64,000 bases of DNA from Notospermus geniculatus (Eukaryota; Nemertea; Pilidiophora; Heteronemertea; Lineidae): assembly GCA_002633025.1 (NCBI GenBank), contig NMRB01000699.1, positions 76,652 to 140,651 of the forward strand, read 5' to 3'. The stretch's first letter is position 1. Each line of letters begins with the position of its first letter. The translations under genes and the position numbers were made by a program. The notes beneath the pieces are model-generated. The model was not told the origin of the DNA, searched no databases, and was given only the letters and a program-made list of their open reading frames with translations. This document shows, one piece after another, positions 1 through 12,300 of this stretch.

Positions 1-631
1 TGACATCCGACCTCAGAAAGTGTATGTTTGCGTATTGGGCTCCAACGACCTTTATCCTTTTAGAAGCATTCGGTGATGCGTGGTAAATAATTTCATGTCC
101 TCTACTTTGTGGGCGACAATCATATATTGTCATGAAAATCTCGCCGCCAGCCCCTGGAAAGTATGAAACAACACTTTCCATGTCCTTGTGTATCTTCCAA
201 AGGACGCTAACGGATGACGGACCACCGCTCCATTCCAAACACCTTTCTCTCTTGTTTATCAACACACGGCCTACGTACTTTCCCGTCCTGAAGTCGTACA
301 CGTGCAAACTTGGCTTAAGTCGCCATTTTCTTACCCCTATCTTCTGGACCTCGAACATCACTGTGTATCTAACAGTAAGGACCTTAATCAAACTCATCGA
401 CGTGGACGAAGGACGTCTAAAGTACGAAGCATTGTGAAGCAGTTTGTAACTTGTGCCGCTTGCGTCAAGAGAGAAAGAAAGGCACCGTTGCCTAGGAATA
501 GGCGCGTCTTGCTGGTCAAAAATAATCATAGGCAGAGTGGGATGAAATTTCATGGAATGCATACCTATTATCCCACTGTATTTTGGAACAAAAGAAAACT
601 TATTATTTTCTCGATAGTCTCCATTTTGACT
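1..631 (-). CDS. Partial 3' exon of unrecognised PAN-linked beta-rich protein
   Basis: Reading the minus strand, an open frame runs from an AG acceptor (AAATTTAG, exon start 631) to the left edge without a stop, about 210 residues. It opens in phase 0, matching the phase-0 donor of the PAN-like exon upstream at 1,204. The peptide is rich in alternating hydrophobic residues and aromatics, as in a beta-sandwich. It contains YDFRTGKYVGR followed by a Cys, and later IYDCRPQSRG. Both patterns recur in the exons at 52.2-53.2 kb and 53.8-54.9 kb, so this is a paralogue of that gene. I do not recognise the domain. The gene continues off the window, so its length and C-terminus are unknown. The plus-strand open frames over the same bases look like shadows. 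Confidence 0.55.
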
Positions 632-898
632 CTAAATTTTTGGTAAAAATCGTACACTACAGTATATTACATGTACATGTAATTTTTAATATTCTTGACA
701 CACTACAAGTTGCATTTTATCAGGAAGGGAATCTCTTTTGACCTCTAAGAAACTTTGCCCACGTCACACAGGCATCTCCGTCCCCTCATGGGCGTCCAAG
801 AGGAGCTGTCAGTCAGTTGACCAATAGGTGTCACTACGGCCCAATTCAATGCCTACCGGACCTACATGTATTCATGCTTAACTGCGCACCAATCAAGA

Positions 899-1145
899 GA
901 ATAGACTCTATCACTCCAAAAGAGCGCAGCACCTGACGGGGTCAGCGTCATCACGTCCCGCACGTCGTTGCTCAACCCAATGACGCGACTCGAAAAAAAA
1001 TCCCGTTGTTTCAGCGGTCATGACGTCGTGAAACAATCTGATTTTTTTTCGTCTCACCTCAAGACATCATGAAATGACGTGCGGGACGTCATGACGCTGA
1101 CCCCGTCAGGTGCTGCGCTCTTTTGGAGTGATATCGTCTATTTTC
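899..1145. repeat. Palindromic MITE-like element
   Basis: About 75 bases at the left (AGACTCTATCACTCCAAAAG, then GACGGGGTCAGCG) return as the reverse complement at the right end (CGCTGACCCCGTC, then CTTTTGGAGTGAT). Between them lie smaller inverted words around GACGTC. No coding potential is seen. It sits in the intron between the two minus-strand exons. Confidence 0.7.
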
Positions 1146-1203
1146 TTTTGTATTGGTCCGCTAGAACGTTGCTCCCGTCTTTCGGCAGAGGTCAGCCACT
1201 TAC

Positions 1204-1426
1204 CTTTCTTTCGTACATCCGGGCCCCTTGGCAGTGTTTCGCTTCTTTTTTCTCCATACAAGTTCCTTTCTTTTTACTCAACAGACAGATCAACCGTCCA
1301 CCATCGTAAAAAACGTTTATGGTCGAACAATCCTTGTGCAGACACAAAACTGCACAGACCATCAAAGAAAACACATTATCATATTCAGAATCTGGTTTAA
1401 GAATTGACCAATCAAATACGACCTTC
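1204..1426 (-). CDS. PAN/Apple-like exon of the same minus-strand gene
   Basis: On the minus strand an acceptor (ATTTCAG, exon start 1,426) and a canonical donor (AAGGTAAGT after 1,204) bound about 74 codons. The peptide has the CAVLC-x(5)-C and later C-x(8)-C spacing expected of a PAN/Apple-like module, with WSILKPD at its start and ARMYERK at its end. The exon at 51.7-51.9 kb on the plus strand has the same layout (WVLLKSD, CAVLC, SRMYQKK) and the same donor position. PAN modules are extracellular and bind protein or carbohydrate. That role is inferred here from cysteine spacing only. No signal peptide exon was found upstream. Confidence 0.5.
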
Positions 1427-1882
1427 CTGAAATGGCCCCTTAGGAAAAGCGCATGCGCAGAGATTCTCATGTTGTTTGCAGATTAGGTGACGTTGCCTGC
1501 TAATTCCGCGACGCCCATTACCTGCAAGCCATTTGAGCATGTAGATATATAGGGGGTGATCGGAAAGATTTCTCGGAATTTCCGGCAGTGTGACATATGT
1601 AGAGCAAATCAAAACAGGGCAGTAGCCATTAAACGCAAAATATGAATCATAGCAAGGTATCCGTGCAAAATATCAAATCAGGGCTAAGTATCAGCGCTAG
1701 AAGAAAACAAATAGTCGTTAGTTAACATGGTGTTGTCTCACGTGACTACCAAGTGGTTTACTTCTATTTGCGACCAATCCCTTCAAGGTTGAACCACAAC
1801 ATTACAGCGCGCAGACTGCTACACGCCAACTCAGGCGTAAGGTTCTTTGACGCCATGTCGAAAAATCCTGAAAAATTTGTAC

Positions 1883-2168
1883 NNNNNNNNNNNNNNNNNN
1901 NNNNNNNNNNNNNNNNNNNNNNNNNNNNNNNNNNNNNNNNNNNNNNNNNNNNNNNNNNNNNNNNNNNNNNNNNNNNNNNNNNNNNNNNNNNNNNNNNNNN
2001 NNNNNNNNNNNNNNNNNNNNNNNNNNNNNNNNNNNNNNNNNNNNNNNNNNNNNNNNNNNNNNNNNNNNNNNNNNNNNNNNNNNNNNNNNNNNNNNNNNNN
2101 NNNNNNNNNNNNNNNNNNNNNNNNNNNNNNNNNNNNNNNNNNNNNNNNNNNNNNNNNNNNNNNNNNNN
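1883..2168. other. Assembly gap (run of N)
   Basis: A run of about 286 unknown bases. The sequence after it (2,169-2,760) is AT-rich and built from many short variants of AAAATATCGAAATTT-like words, a low-complexity repeat that probably caused the gap. Open frames spanning the gap are artefacts of N translation. Confidence 0.95.
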
Positions 2169-2800
2169 ATATTTGAGATTATCAAAATTTTGATAGTTTG
2201 AGATTTTCGTGTTTTTCAGGAAATTTTGATGTCATTAGTTAAAGCTAACCTCAGAATATGGGCTTACAAAATTTTGGAACTTTTTGCTTTAACTGGGCCG
2301 AGATATTCATATTTTCAGAATATCAAAATGTTGATATGCTAAACTCTTTAACTTAAGACAGCTGTAACTTCCAACCAGTTTACGCTGAAAGTTCCAAAAC
2401 TTCATTTTCCTACGTTTCTAGGTGAGCTCTGTCAACTAATATCAATTTTTTTTGAAAAATTGGAAATTCTCAAAATATCGAAATTTCGATAATCTCAAAT
2501 ATTTCAGCAACCACTCAAGATATTTTGACGAAACAAAGCTCAAAATCCTTAGAAACTTCCACTCTATCAACCCTAACCCTGTAACAAAAGTCACAAAAAA
2601 ATTCCATAATAAAAATGTTGATTTTTAGGGGTTTTTCTAATGAGGTATTACATAATTATGATATTTCGAAATTTCCAAAAGTTTGATGCAGAAATATGAC
2701 CAAGGTTATATAGTTTCATGTGGTACAAACCGTGTTAAAATTGGCCCAGTAGTATTTGAAATATTCAAGGCAGTAGGTGTAGATAAACTAATGTCAATGA
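2169..2800. repeat. AT-rich low-complexity intergenic repeat
   Basis: Short degenerate words such as ATCAAAATTTTGAT and TATCGAAATTTCGATA recur in both orientations, so the stretch can fold on itself. No splice-bounded coding frame is seen. Confidence 0.5.
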
Positions 2801-3086
2801 CTGTACATGTACTGTGCTGGGGCTTCAATAAGCTTCAATAACGCTTATTGAGGCAAGCTTCAATAAGCGTAACTAGCTCAACTCCATCGAACGCCAAGGA
2901 TCAAACTAGTTTGATATTTGAGGTTAAATTACGCCTGCTGATGCTCATTGACGCCGAGGGTAGGACATCGCGCGTTGAAAACTGCAGACTACACGCCAAC
3001 TCAGGCGTCAATCCGCGCCAAGCCACTTGACGTTCGAGTTGGCGTGCAATGTGCTGCAGAGGAAATCGAGGCGCTTCCCGACTATG

Positions 3087-3320
3087 TAGGTCACACACAT
3101 GTTGGAACTTTTGTCACTGCACGTTCAAACATGGTGGGAACATCCCGACTAAATTCCCTATGTGCAGGTCACACGCATGTTGAACTTTTATCACTGCACG
3201 TTCAAACATGGTGGGAACATAGGGGACATGGTGGGAACATCCCGACTAAATTCCCGACTATGCAGGTCACACACATGTTGGAACTTTTATCACTGCACGT
3301 TCGAACATGGTGGGAACATT
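3087..3320. repeat. Minisatellite, unit about 80-95 bp, three copies
   Basis: Three head-to-tail copies of a unit beginning GGTCACACACATGTTGGAAC and containing CACTGCACGTTCAAACATGG and CATCCCGACTAAATTCCC. The middle copy carries an extra GACATGGTGGGAACAT duplication. The open frames through it are repeat-derived. Confidence 0.85.
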
Positions 3321-3638
3321 CAAGGCGTCACAACAACCTTCACGTTCAACGTGAGTCGACGGAGATGTGTATGACTGTACTCTTAAACGATTTAACCTTC
3401 GCTGGTGATCATGTTGGTGTCATTAGTCTTCTTTCACCAAGAAATCAATAGGGACATCAATGTATAGGTCGAGATCAATACGTGAATAGTTTCGATGACA
3501 AAGTAGATCAATGGGTCTAGAAATTGCTATTGTTTAGTCCAAAATGGCAAACCAATTGTCTTTTTTCTTCTCTGAATATACAATGCATTAAGTTGTTTGT
3601 CCTTGCATGCGTATATTTGCGTATGCATATACACATGT

Positions 3639-3755
3639 AGTCCGTTTACGGAGGGGCGCATCCATTTTTCCAAAATGTCAAAATGACATTTTTCCAAAAT
3701 GTCAATATGATATTGACATTTTGGAAAAATGGATGCGCCCCTCCGTAAACGGACT
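3639..3755. repeat. Near-perfect long palindrome
   Basis: AGTCCGTTTACGGAGGGGCG at the left returns as CGCCCCTCCGTAAACGGACT at the right, and the arms continue inward through TCCATTTTTCCAAAATGTCA. The whole element is an inverted repeat with a short AT-rich loop, typical of a non-autonomous DNA transposon (MITE). Confidence 0.85.
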
Positions 3756-3862
3756 ATATAATCCTTCGACCTAGAAGCATAAAACAGTGGCTGCTCGCTT
3801 CCGTCAACGGACACACGCAATACGCGTGCGTATTTGCATGTCCGTAATCCGTTCATGTAAGG

Positions 3863-4080
3863 GAGAACCCTTATTCACAAAGTCCCCGTAAATTTAAGGG
3901 TACGCAAATCCTTTGTCAGGGTGAAAGTGAACAATAGGTTGTCCGCAAATGAACAATAGTTCGTAATTTTACGGAGTGCTTAAACTATTGTACATTTGCA
4001 GGCAACCTATTGTTCACTCTCGCTTGACAAAGGATTTAGGTACCGTTTAAGTTACTGGGCCCTTGTGAATGAGGCCCGAG
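3863..4080. repeat. Inverted-repeat element with TTATTCACAAAG terminus
   Basis: The left end (CACAAAGTCCCCGTAAATTTA, then CGCAAATCCTTTGTCAGG) is mirrored at the right end (GACAAAGGATTTAGGTACCG). The centre carries inverted AACAATAGGTTG and CAACCTATTGTTC. A related, more decayed copy begins at 35,936 inside a PLCE1 intron. Confidence 0.7.
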
Positions 4081-4082
4081 GA

Positions 4083-6900
4083 TCCATATTCATAAACATA
4101 CATACTTAAGTCAAAGTGTGATATCGGTATTTATCTTTTGTGTTGAACAAAAAGGATAAGTGTCACACCTAGACTTAAGCAGTTTTATGAATCTGGGCCC
4201 TGGGCTCCTCTGTTCGGCTGGTAAAATTAAGGGTATATCTGGGTGGTCTGCGTCTATCAAAACCAGGAACTTTCATTTAATAATGTGGATAAAAACAGTG
4301 TTTCAATGTACCGTACAAGTGCGGCTTTGGCGGTGCTATGAAAAATGTTGTTGCCTGTCACCTCGGAAATTGGATATTGGAAATTCCTGTTTCATTTAAG
4401 ATTGCCAGTGGTGACAGAGTAAATCACCGTCGACACATACACCTGTGGCAAGTCGTTATTTTCCCATTTGTTTCTTGTAAAGAAGCAAAACATGTTGGTG
4501 AACCTCGGGAGAGTTTATTTTCTTTTAAGCATTTAATTAAGCGTTGAGCCAAACATTATTTGTTATATTTACTGTATAGACAACATTGAGCGAATTCAAT
4601 GTACAACCGGAGGGAACTGGTGTAAAAAAAAAAGGAGAAAGTCTTAGGGACACAATAATCTGCCATTGTGTGGCTATTGGAATGGTTCTGGGCCCATGTT
4701 CATAAAACTACTTAAGTTTACGTAAGTGTGACACTTATCCTTTGTTCAACACAAAGGATAAGTATCACACTTAGACTTAAGTAGTTTTATGAATATGGGC
4801 CGTGGTCTCTATAGCCATATTATATCCTAATCCCTCGTTGAACAAATACATGTATAAAAACGGTGTTACGTTTTTCAGTGCACACAGAAAAATGGCCACA
4901 CTGAAAAACGTTACACCGATGTACCAGAGGAGAAAGTCCTAGGGATACAAGTCCGGGACACAGTAATCTGATATTATATGGCTATATTGGAACGGCCCTG
5001 CCTGGGCCCATATTCATAAAACTACTAAGTCTAAGTGTGACACTTATCCTTTGTTCAACACAAAAAATAAATATCACACTTAAACTTGAGTACTTTTATG
5101 AATATGGGCCGTGGTCTCTAAAGCCATATATTCTAATCCTTCGTTGAACAATAAAATTGGACTTAGATTCCAGGGTCCATATTCATAAACATACTTAAGT
5201 CAAAGTGTGATACTAATCTTTTGTGTTGAACAAAGGATAAGTGTCACACATAGACTTAAGTAGTTTTATGAATATGGGCCCAGGGGACTATGATCCCTGT
5301 CACACCAGAATGCCCGGCGAAAACCCGTGCTGTCAGAGAGTGTCGTCTTCTGTATCACATGAAGAGCAGGCTTGACACCGGCTATTCGCGTTGAAGCCCT
5401 GCCATGCCATATCAGAATGTCTCATCTCAGATCGAGACCTTTCTAGCATTCTTTCATCAGTGAACAGTTAGTGGCACATCAAGTATGGCACTTGGTAAAG
5501 TGAAATCCTTAGACGTTAAGGGTAAGTTTTACACTTAACTTAAGGAAGTTTTATGCATATGGCCCCTGGGCCCTGGGCTCATATTCATAAAACTACTTAA
5601 GTCTAAGTGTGACACTTATCATTTGTTCAACAAAAAAGATAAGTACCACGCTTTGACTTAAGTATGTTTATGAATATGGACCCTGGGCTCCTCTGTTCGG
5701 CTGTAAAATATATCTGGGTGGTCTGCGTCTATCAAAACCAGGAACTTTCATTTAATAATGTGGATAAAAACAGTGTTTCAATGTACCGTACATGTGCGGC
5801 TTTGGCGGTGCTATGAAAAATGTTGTTGCCTGTCACCTCGGAAATTGGATATTGGAAATTCCTGTTTCATTTAAGATTGCCAGTGGTGACAGAGTAAATC
5901 ACCGTCGACACATACACCTGTGGCAAGTCGTTATTTTCCCATTTGTTTCTTGTAAAGAAGCAAAACATGTTGGTGAACCTCGGGAGAGTTTATTTTCTTT
6001 TAAGCATTTAATTAAGCGTTGAGCCAAATATTATTTGTTATATTTACTGTATAGATGACATTGAGCCAATTTAATGTACCGGTACAGCAGGAGGAAACCG
6101 GTGTACCAGAGAAGAAAGTCCTAGGGATGCAAGTCCGGGATACAATAATCTGCTATGGCTATAATGGCTATATTATTGGAATGGTCCTGGGTCCATTGTA
6201 TTCATAAACACAGACCTTAGACCTAAGTAGTTTTATGAATATGGGCCCTGGGCCATATTCATAAAACTTCTTAAGTCTAAATGTGACACTTATCCTTTGT
6301 TCAACACAAAAGATAAGTATCAGTGTTTATGAATATGGACCCTGGTCTCTATAGCCAAATATCCTAATCCCTCCCCGGTGTTACGTTTTTCAGTGAGATA
6401 CATGTAGGCCTGTGTGCCAATGTGACATTACGATAGATTGGCGGAATAAGGCGCGACTTGATAATGAGCGACACATGAGAAACAGTGGGTCTGTTTCACA
6501 GAGTTTTCCAAGCAATGGGAGTCAGAAAAATGGCCACACTGAAAAACATTACACCGGTGTACCAGAGAAGAAAGTCGTTGGGGAGGCAAGTCCGGGACAC
6601 AATAATCTGTCAATTTTTTGTATGGCTATATTGGAATGATCATGGTCTCTATAGCCATATATACTGATCCCTCGTTGAACAATAAAACCGGACTTAGATT
6701 CCAGGAGGACTATGATCCCTGTCACACCAGAATGCCCGGCGAAAACCTGCTGTCAGAGAGTGTCGTCTTCTATGAGCAGGTTCGACACCGGCTACTCGTT
6801 GAAGCCCTGCCATGCCATATCAGAATGTCTCATCTCAGATCGAGACCTTTCTAGCATTCTTTCATCAGTGAACAGTTAGTGGCACATCATGCCCGTTTCT
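4083..6900. repeat. Duplicated 1.3-1.4 kb block rich in ATTCATAAA palindromes
   Basis: Two tandem copies, about 4,083-5,490 and 5,577-6,900. Each carries the same non-palindromic core (4,197-4,557 and 5,687-6,023, nearly identical) and the same tail with GTCACACCAGAATGCCCGGC (5,296 and 6,720). Copies of a roughly 110-bp palindrome lie between them at about 4,083, 4,690, 5,006, 5,176, 5,577 and 6,245. The 69- and 76-residue open frames in the core are identical by duplication and show no splice or domain support. This could be a true tandem duplication or two haplotypes joined end to end. Confidence 0.75.
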
Positions 6901-6988
6901 GATGGAAAATCGATAGTTCCTCTCCATGTGGAAGCCTGTATTGATCACAGTGCTTGGTTGTGGCACATGGGCTGTGACTGCAGCAAGG
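6704..6988 (+). pseudogene. Possible decayed exon upstream of PLCE1-like gene
   Basis: After a splice-acceptor-like TTAGATTCCAG the sequence reads about 35 codons (beginning EDYDPC, with NLLSESVVFYEQVRHRLLVE). It then needs a change of frame to stay open, hits TAG at 6,880, and ends at CTGCAGCAAG|GTTTGT, which resembles a donor. The shorter copy at 5,283-5,490 is equally broken. It may be a relic exon, or a real upstream exon with sequence errors. I cannot place it in a family. Confidence 0.2.
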
Positions 6989-7290
6989 TTTGTCTCCAAC
7001 ATCTAATATGAAATGAATCTGTCAGCAGTTGGCCCTCGATCAGAGGGTAAAATATGATTGGCTTATAACTGCGCTTTCACCAGAATTGTCAAGAATATTC
7101 TGTTCAATCCAAAACGATATTGGGCGAGCAAAGGTGTTTTTTTCTGCTCCTGACCTTGCACTATTAATACAGCTCGTCAGATATCTCTTTGGTACTATTC
7201 AGGGTTGAAGCGTGGCCAGCATATGAATATCACGTGTTCACCACACTGGCCTATCCTGTCGCACATTCCAGGTCACCTTAAAATTTCACT

Positions 7291-7408
7291 CCAGGGTCCA
7301 TATTCATAAACATACTTACATGTAAGTCAAAGTGTGATACGTAGGCCTATCTTTTGTGTTGAACAAAGGAAGTGTCACTTAGACTTAAGTAGTTTGATGA
7401 ATATGGAC
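7291..7408. repeat. Palindromic element, ATTCATAAA family
   Basis: Begins GGGTCCATATTCATAAACAT, ends TTGATGAATATGGACCC, with inverted arms around TATCTTTTGTGTTGAACAAAGG. It is one of at least eleven copies in the window and lies just 5' of the first coding exon of the PLCE1-like gene. Confidence 0.85.
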
Positions 7409-7583
7409 CCAGACTCCTAAACCAATGGTATTGCATGAATATAGAGCCGTTTGGTTCATGCTTGGAGGAATTGTCAGTATAATTCCTTCAAGGTTCAGGA
7501 TAACCTTGAAGTTCTATCATGGCATCCCTGGCAGTTAAGCCGCTGAACACATTGAGATACGGTACGTTCCATTAAGATTATCA

Positions 7584-9389
7584 ATGCTGATCAATCTGTC
7601 TTTTCAGACATGCTGTGCAGAATTGCAGGAACAAACACTGCTGGAGGACAAACACAATATTTTCATCCAACTTTCCAAACTGCTCAACACTGCATTCGAA
7701 CTCTTAAAAGGAAAGCAGTCCCTTCACTTCACTGCCTTGACGGCGATCAACAAGATCATCGACATGTGTATCGTCAATGGAGTATACAGCGTCTGTGGCC
7801 TTGGAAATACGTACATAAATGAAACAACCAGGTTACACAAGGGACGAACACCAAATAGTTCATTCCGTAGTGAAGTGCAGAAAATGACGTTAAAGAAACG
7901 AACTAGCTTGGAAGGCGGCACCAATTCACATCGTGATAAACAAAAAGAGGAGCCGACTGAAACAGTTGATCACTCCGCGGAAGTTCATACTCCGGTTGAA
8001 AAACTCATGAGTATGGACCCGAGTCAAATTTTGAATGTGTTACATAACTCTATCACCATGCACAACCGAATTATAGGAACGCGTGCTAAGTGTACGCCAA
8101 GTACTAGAATGCGCCACTGTACGCATCACTGTCTCCAGATTCTGAGTGCAAGGATACTAACTGTTATGTGCCATGGGATTAATGTTCAACACCGGGTGAT
8201 AAATGATGGACATATTCGAACGTTGATAGAAGCCTTGGACCCAAATCACGATCCTGTGAGTGTTAAAGTGGATTGGTCGTGAAGGTGTCTGAATAGAGAG
8301 AATTGAACGCCGCCATTTTGAATCTACCACAGAACTCACATCGGGGATTTATTGTCTATAAGAGCATATTTGCACAACTGTTGTGGCTTTGCTGCCTTCG
8401 AATAGCATTTACAACACGGTCAACTGCAAATCTAGGCGAAATTTGTAGTATTGAAATTGTGGATTTCGTGGGCCACGAAATTATTCTGAGTGCCATTTTT
8501 CACTGCCACGACTAAATCCCTTAAGGCGCTGCTCTAAATGAGAAGTTTTCTCTTACAAGCTGGTTCTCAATAGGCAATTTACCATTGCTTCCTTACGCTG
8601 AGATCAATGGCATACTGACTGCCCCTAGCTTTCTATGGTCATGTTGCCCATAGAGAGCCGACATACGAGCGAGAACGGTCACGTAGAGCAGCAGTGTAGA
8701 TTTGTTTTGGGGGGATAGTAAGAGGTCAAGAGGTCCTATAGGAGGACCCAAAACAAAGTTGGCAAGACTGATTTCTTTACCATTACTTCTTATTTCCAGC
8801 ACCTGATTTCTTTACCATTACTTCTTATTTCCAGCACCTTTTGTGCCTGATCCTCCAAGCTCTTGCCTGCATTGCAATGAATCCAAGCTTCCACCAGGCA
8901 TTATCAGATGCCCTCATCGCCGACGCTCTTATGCAACTCCTTCTTCCATCAGACGAATGGTACTACACTAACCACAGCACGAAATATGCCAGATATGTCA
9001 AATACCATGCAGCTAGGATTCTTGTATACATGGGTCTCTTCCACTGCCTCGGGGGCCGAGTTGATCTCTTTGATACCAAAAGTAAGTCGGGAGTGTTCAA
9101 CCACGTCACAGTCGTCCGAATCAGGTTATATTCGAAAAACACTTTCTGAAATGTTGATTCCTCAACAGGTGACGCTCAAAGTAGGCTACATTTTCACGAA
9201 TGTTGTCAAAATTCAGTTTTCCCTTCTTTTTCAGTCTTCACCGATGACACCCCGAATCCTGTGTTACAAGTACATTATCCAGAGGATAACTTCATTGAAC
9301 TCATGGCACTGGGCAAGGTGTCGATGTGGGATGCTACGGGTCGATTAGAGGCATGCTCACTGGAGGGGCTTATTGCTCATGTGATAGAG
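7584..9389 (+). CDS. PLCE1: PLCE1-like gene, N-terminal armadillo/HEAT-like exons
   Basis: Three exons (to 8,255; 8,835-9,081; 9,235-9,389) join in phase to about 320 residues of mostly helical sequence. Segments such as [35 protein letters not shown] and [13 protein letters not shown] look like armadillo/HEAT helices, and a polar insert lies around residues 85-145. The first exon can start at an in-frame ATG (7,584), or be spliced at TTTTCAG (7,607), in which case the true start is further upstream. I do not recall this region in vertebrate PLCE1. I assign it to the same gene because donors and acceptors keep frame into the FERM and RasGEF exons and no stop or polyadenylation signal intervenes. 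Confidence 0.6.
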
Positions 9390-12300
9390 GTAGATTTTAC
9401 TACATGTACATTATCCTTAAAGATATTGGCCCGAACTTATAAAAGGTGTTTTTCGCATGTCTAACTTGGACTTGTTTAAGCCTAAACATTTGTAAGACAA
9501 CTGTTAGACAAGTCTACCAAAACACCGGTGTTTATCGGAATTTCGAACAAGGCACACGGCTGTTAGAAGTCAATGCATATAGTGGAAAAGGTCCGGAACG
9601 AAATTTGATTGGTTGGAGCCCTAATTTGGAATATAATAGGAATTCATACGGGTCGATTAGAGGCATGCTCACTGGAGGGGCTTATTGCTCATGTGATAGA
9701 GGTAGATTTTACTACATGTACATTATCCTTAAAGATATAATGTATCACGGGTATTTTCGCGGGCCACAAAAATCATTGTTTATTTACATTTTGTTTGTTT
9801 GTGTCCAGTTGTTGGTGGCATGCCCTTCTAGAAATCTTCTTTTTGATACCGAAAGTATTCAATTTGGTGGATTGGCATGTCCCAAAAGTTCAAAATAAGA
9901 TACATATAATGTAAACATCAATGTTTACAAACATTTAATGTGAACAATGAAGTCGTGATATGTTATCTTTAAGTTCTGACTTTCTCTTTCAGGATGCACT
10001 GAATGAACATTCCCAAGAGATGAAGGTGTGGGACTCACCGCCTCCATCTCAGAGTCCGTGGACCGGGCGAGAACAGCAGCATGAGGTGCCAACTTCACCA
10101 ACACGACATGAACATGAGAATATGCTGGGTTTCATCTCGAGTAAACCACTTCTTGATTTTCTGTTCACGGCTTTGCCAGTTCTTGTTCACCCGGTTATTA
10201 TCCTGCGATTGCTGTGTCATAAGATTTTTGGCAACATGATTCGGCGTAAAGCGCAGGCTGGTGCTTGTGCAATCGGTGGTTTGCAACTACCTGAAGTTGT
10301 GGATACTAAATGTTACCCTATGCGGATGGATTCGGTGGAAAGTGGTGGAAAAGGAGAAGGATCCAATGTAGTTCAATGCTCAGCGAATATGAACAGTGTC
10401 AAAAAGAAAAAGCCGAATCTCCGGGTGCATATTGCTGAGATGGAGACAATCTATAAACAGGAGCCTGATGATGAGGACGGTTACGATGATGAGTATATGA
10501 ATCCGTTTCTCAACAAGGATTCGGTAACACGGCACAGAATGAGTATAAAATCCATGAGTGAGGAGAATACTCTCGCAAATACTGGTACTCGTTTCTCACC
10601 AACCCGTGTCACATTCTTTGAAAATGACAATTGTGATGCTGAAATTAAAACGAAGCGGATTTTCAAATGGCCGAGTGTGAAAAAGCGGCTTTCTAAATCA
10701 CATGGGAATTTAGCACTGGCGAATTCGGATATCACACGCCGGCGGAACTCTGCTCACAGCCGATTGGACAATATTGAGGCCATGAAGGACATCAGGAAAC
10801 CTGCAGCCGAGGTTGATATCATTGCCTTTCAGCGTGAGTTGATCAACCTTCCCACATTTGTAATGGATCCCCACCTTGATTCTGCGTCGATATCACCAAT
10901 GTTGTCCCGTTCGAACTCGGTACCAAATGTTCTTGAAGGACGTATTGCCCCGGTCTGCATGCCGCGCACGTCTGAACGGTCGTATTCAATCAGTAGTAGC
11001 TCTCAACGCGTTCCCGTCCTCCCGAGTGAGCAGTTACACTCCTGTGACATGGTAGGTTCTGAATCAAATATGGTGGATATACAGGTAACGACGGCAAATC
11101 TAGAAACTTCCAACATTGTTGTACACTTCGCCGCTGCATCTCCGTGTGGTAGTGCGTGTGAAACGCCATCATCTACGGAAAACAAAAGTATTCTAAGTCC
11201 AGCAGAGAAAGACGAAGAAGGTAACTTTGCAAAAGTCACAGAAAGGGATACTTCCTCATCACTTGTGCCACCGAATCAAAACCTATCATTGGGTGATAAG
11301 ACAAATGAACTGAACGTCTCAACCTCGTCTTTGGGTAGCCAAAATCTCCATCCCCAAGGTTCTATATTATCCCAAAACTGCAGTCCAACCAAACTGAATC
11401 TCAATAAATGTCGGAGTCCAAGTTTCACGACATCGCCAACGTCGCCGATATTTGAAATTCCTCCGTTACATCGTTCGGCGATGAAGATCATTGAAAGTTG
11501 GATGGAAATCTGCAGCATGGATCTGGAGTCGGTCAAACCTGAAATGAAGGAATTTTTGAGCCGGATGGCAAGTCTGGGGCCGGAATATCGGATGTGGAGC
11601 CAGACGGTCTGGGGATTTCTGAAAATGGAGGTAAGTACATTTCTCATATCACTGGGAGAGAGCTTACGAAAGATTCATTTTTAGCGCACCTGGGTGAGCT
11701 TATGTCGCGGAGCAGACCTCCGTCGTCTTGTCCGTTAGCAGGACACGTTTCGTAACCGCTGCCCTAGGTCAGACAATGTGCATCAATTTTCGGTCACCAG
11801 GTGGCCAAAACCCAAAACACATATATTGCAATAACTCCTGAACCAATGGCTGGATGATCTCAAAATTTTTATTATAGGTGCATCTAATGAGGATACATGA
11901 CAGACATGAAACGGGTTTTGATTTGACCCACTTTTAAGTCTAATCTCCGGCGAATGGTTTCTATAGCCGTACACTGACAATCAATGTCCATTGACTCATT
12001 TCAGGAACTGGACTCACACAAGAACCAAGACAGTGACAGTGATAGTTTTGACAGCGTACACTCACAATACAAAAAGGTAAACCGTCTGACTGTCATCGAA
12101 CTTTTCTTCAGTATTAATTTTCAGTATTCGATTGTACTTAAATTACGTATTGCATCTGATGACATTTGCAAAAAACTCCCCGAATAGCAGCACTGCACAG
12201 CAGTCGCCGATGAACGGGCAAGCGTGAAAGGAATGGGAGTTATAGGAATGCAGGTCCCTATTTTTTATACTCTAAAGGTTATGCTTTCTACAGACATTAT

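Noticed and set aside
1753-2193. Open frames through the N run
   Set aside because: Most residues are translated from unknown bases.
3087-3320. CRISPR-like direct repeats
   Set aside because: The repeats are long, contiguous and lack spacers, and the DNA is eukaryotic.
3087-3451. Repetitive 167-residue frame (HTHVELLSLHVQTWWEH)
   Set aside because: It is a translated minisatellite whose unit length is not a multiple of three in all copies.
4160-6022. Two identical 69- and 76-residue frames (KNVVACHLGNWILEIPVSFK)
   Set aside because: Their identity comes from the local block duplication. The frames overlap palindromic repeats and have no domain or splice signals.
11984-12187. Short plus-strand frame continuing past the 24-codon acidic exon
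   Set aside because: Only 12,005-12,076 is bounded by splice sites in phase. The rest is intron read-through.
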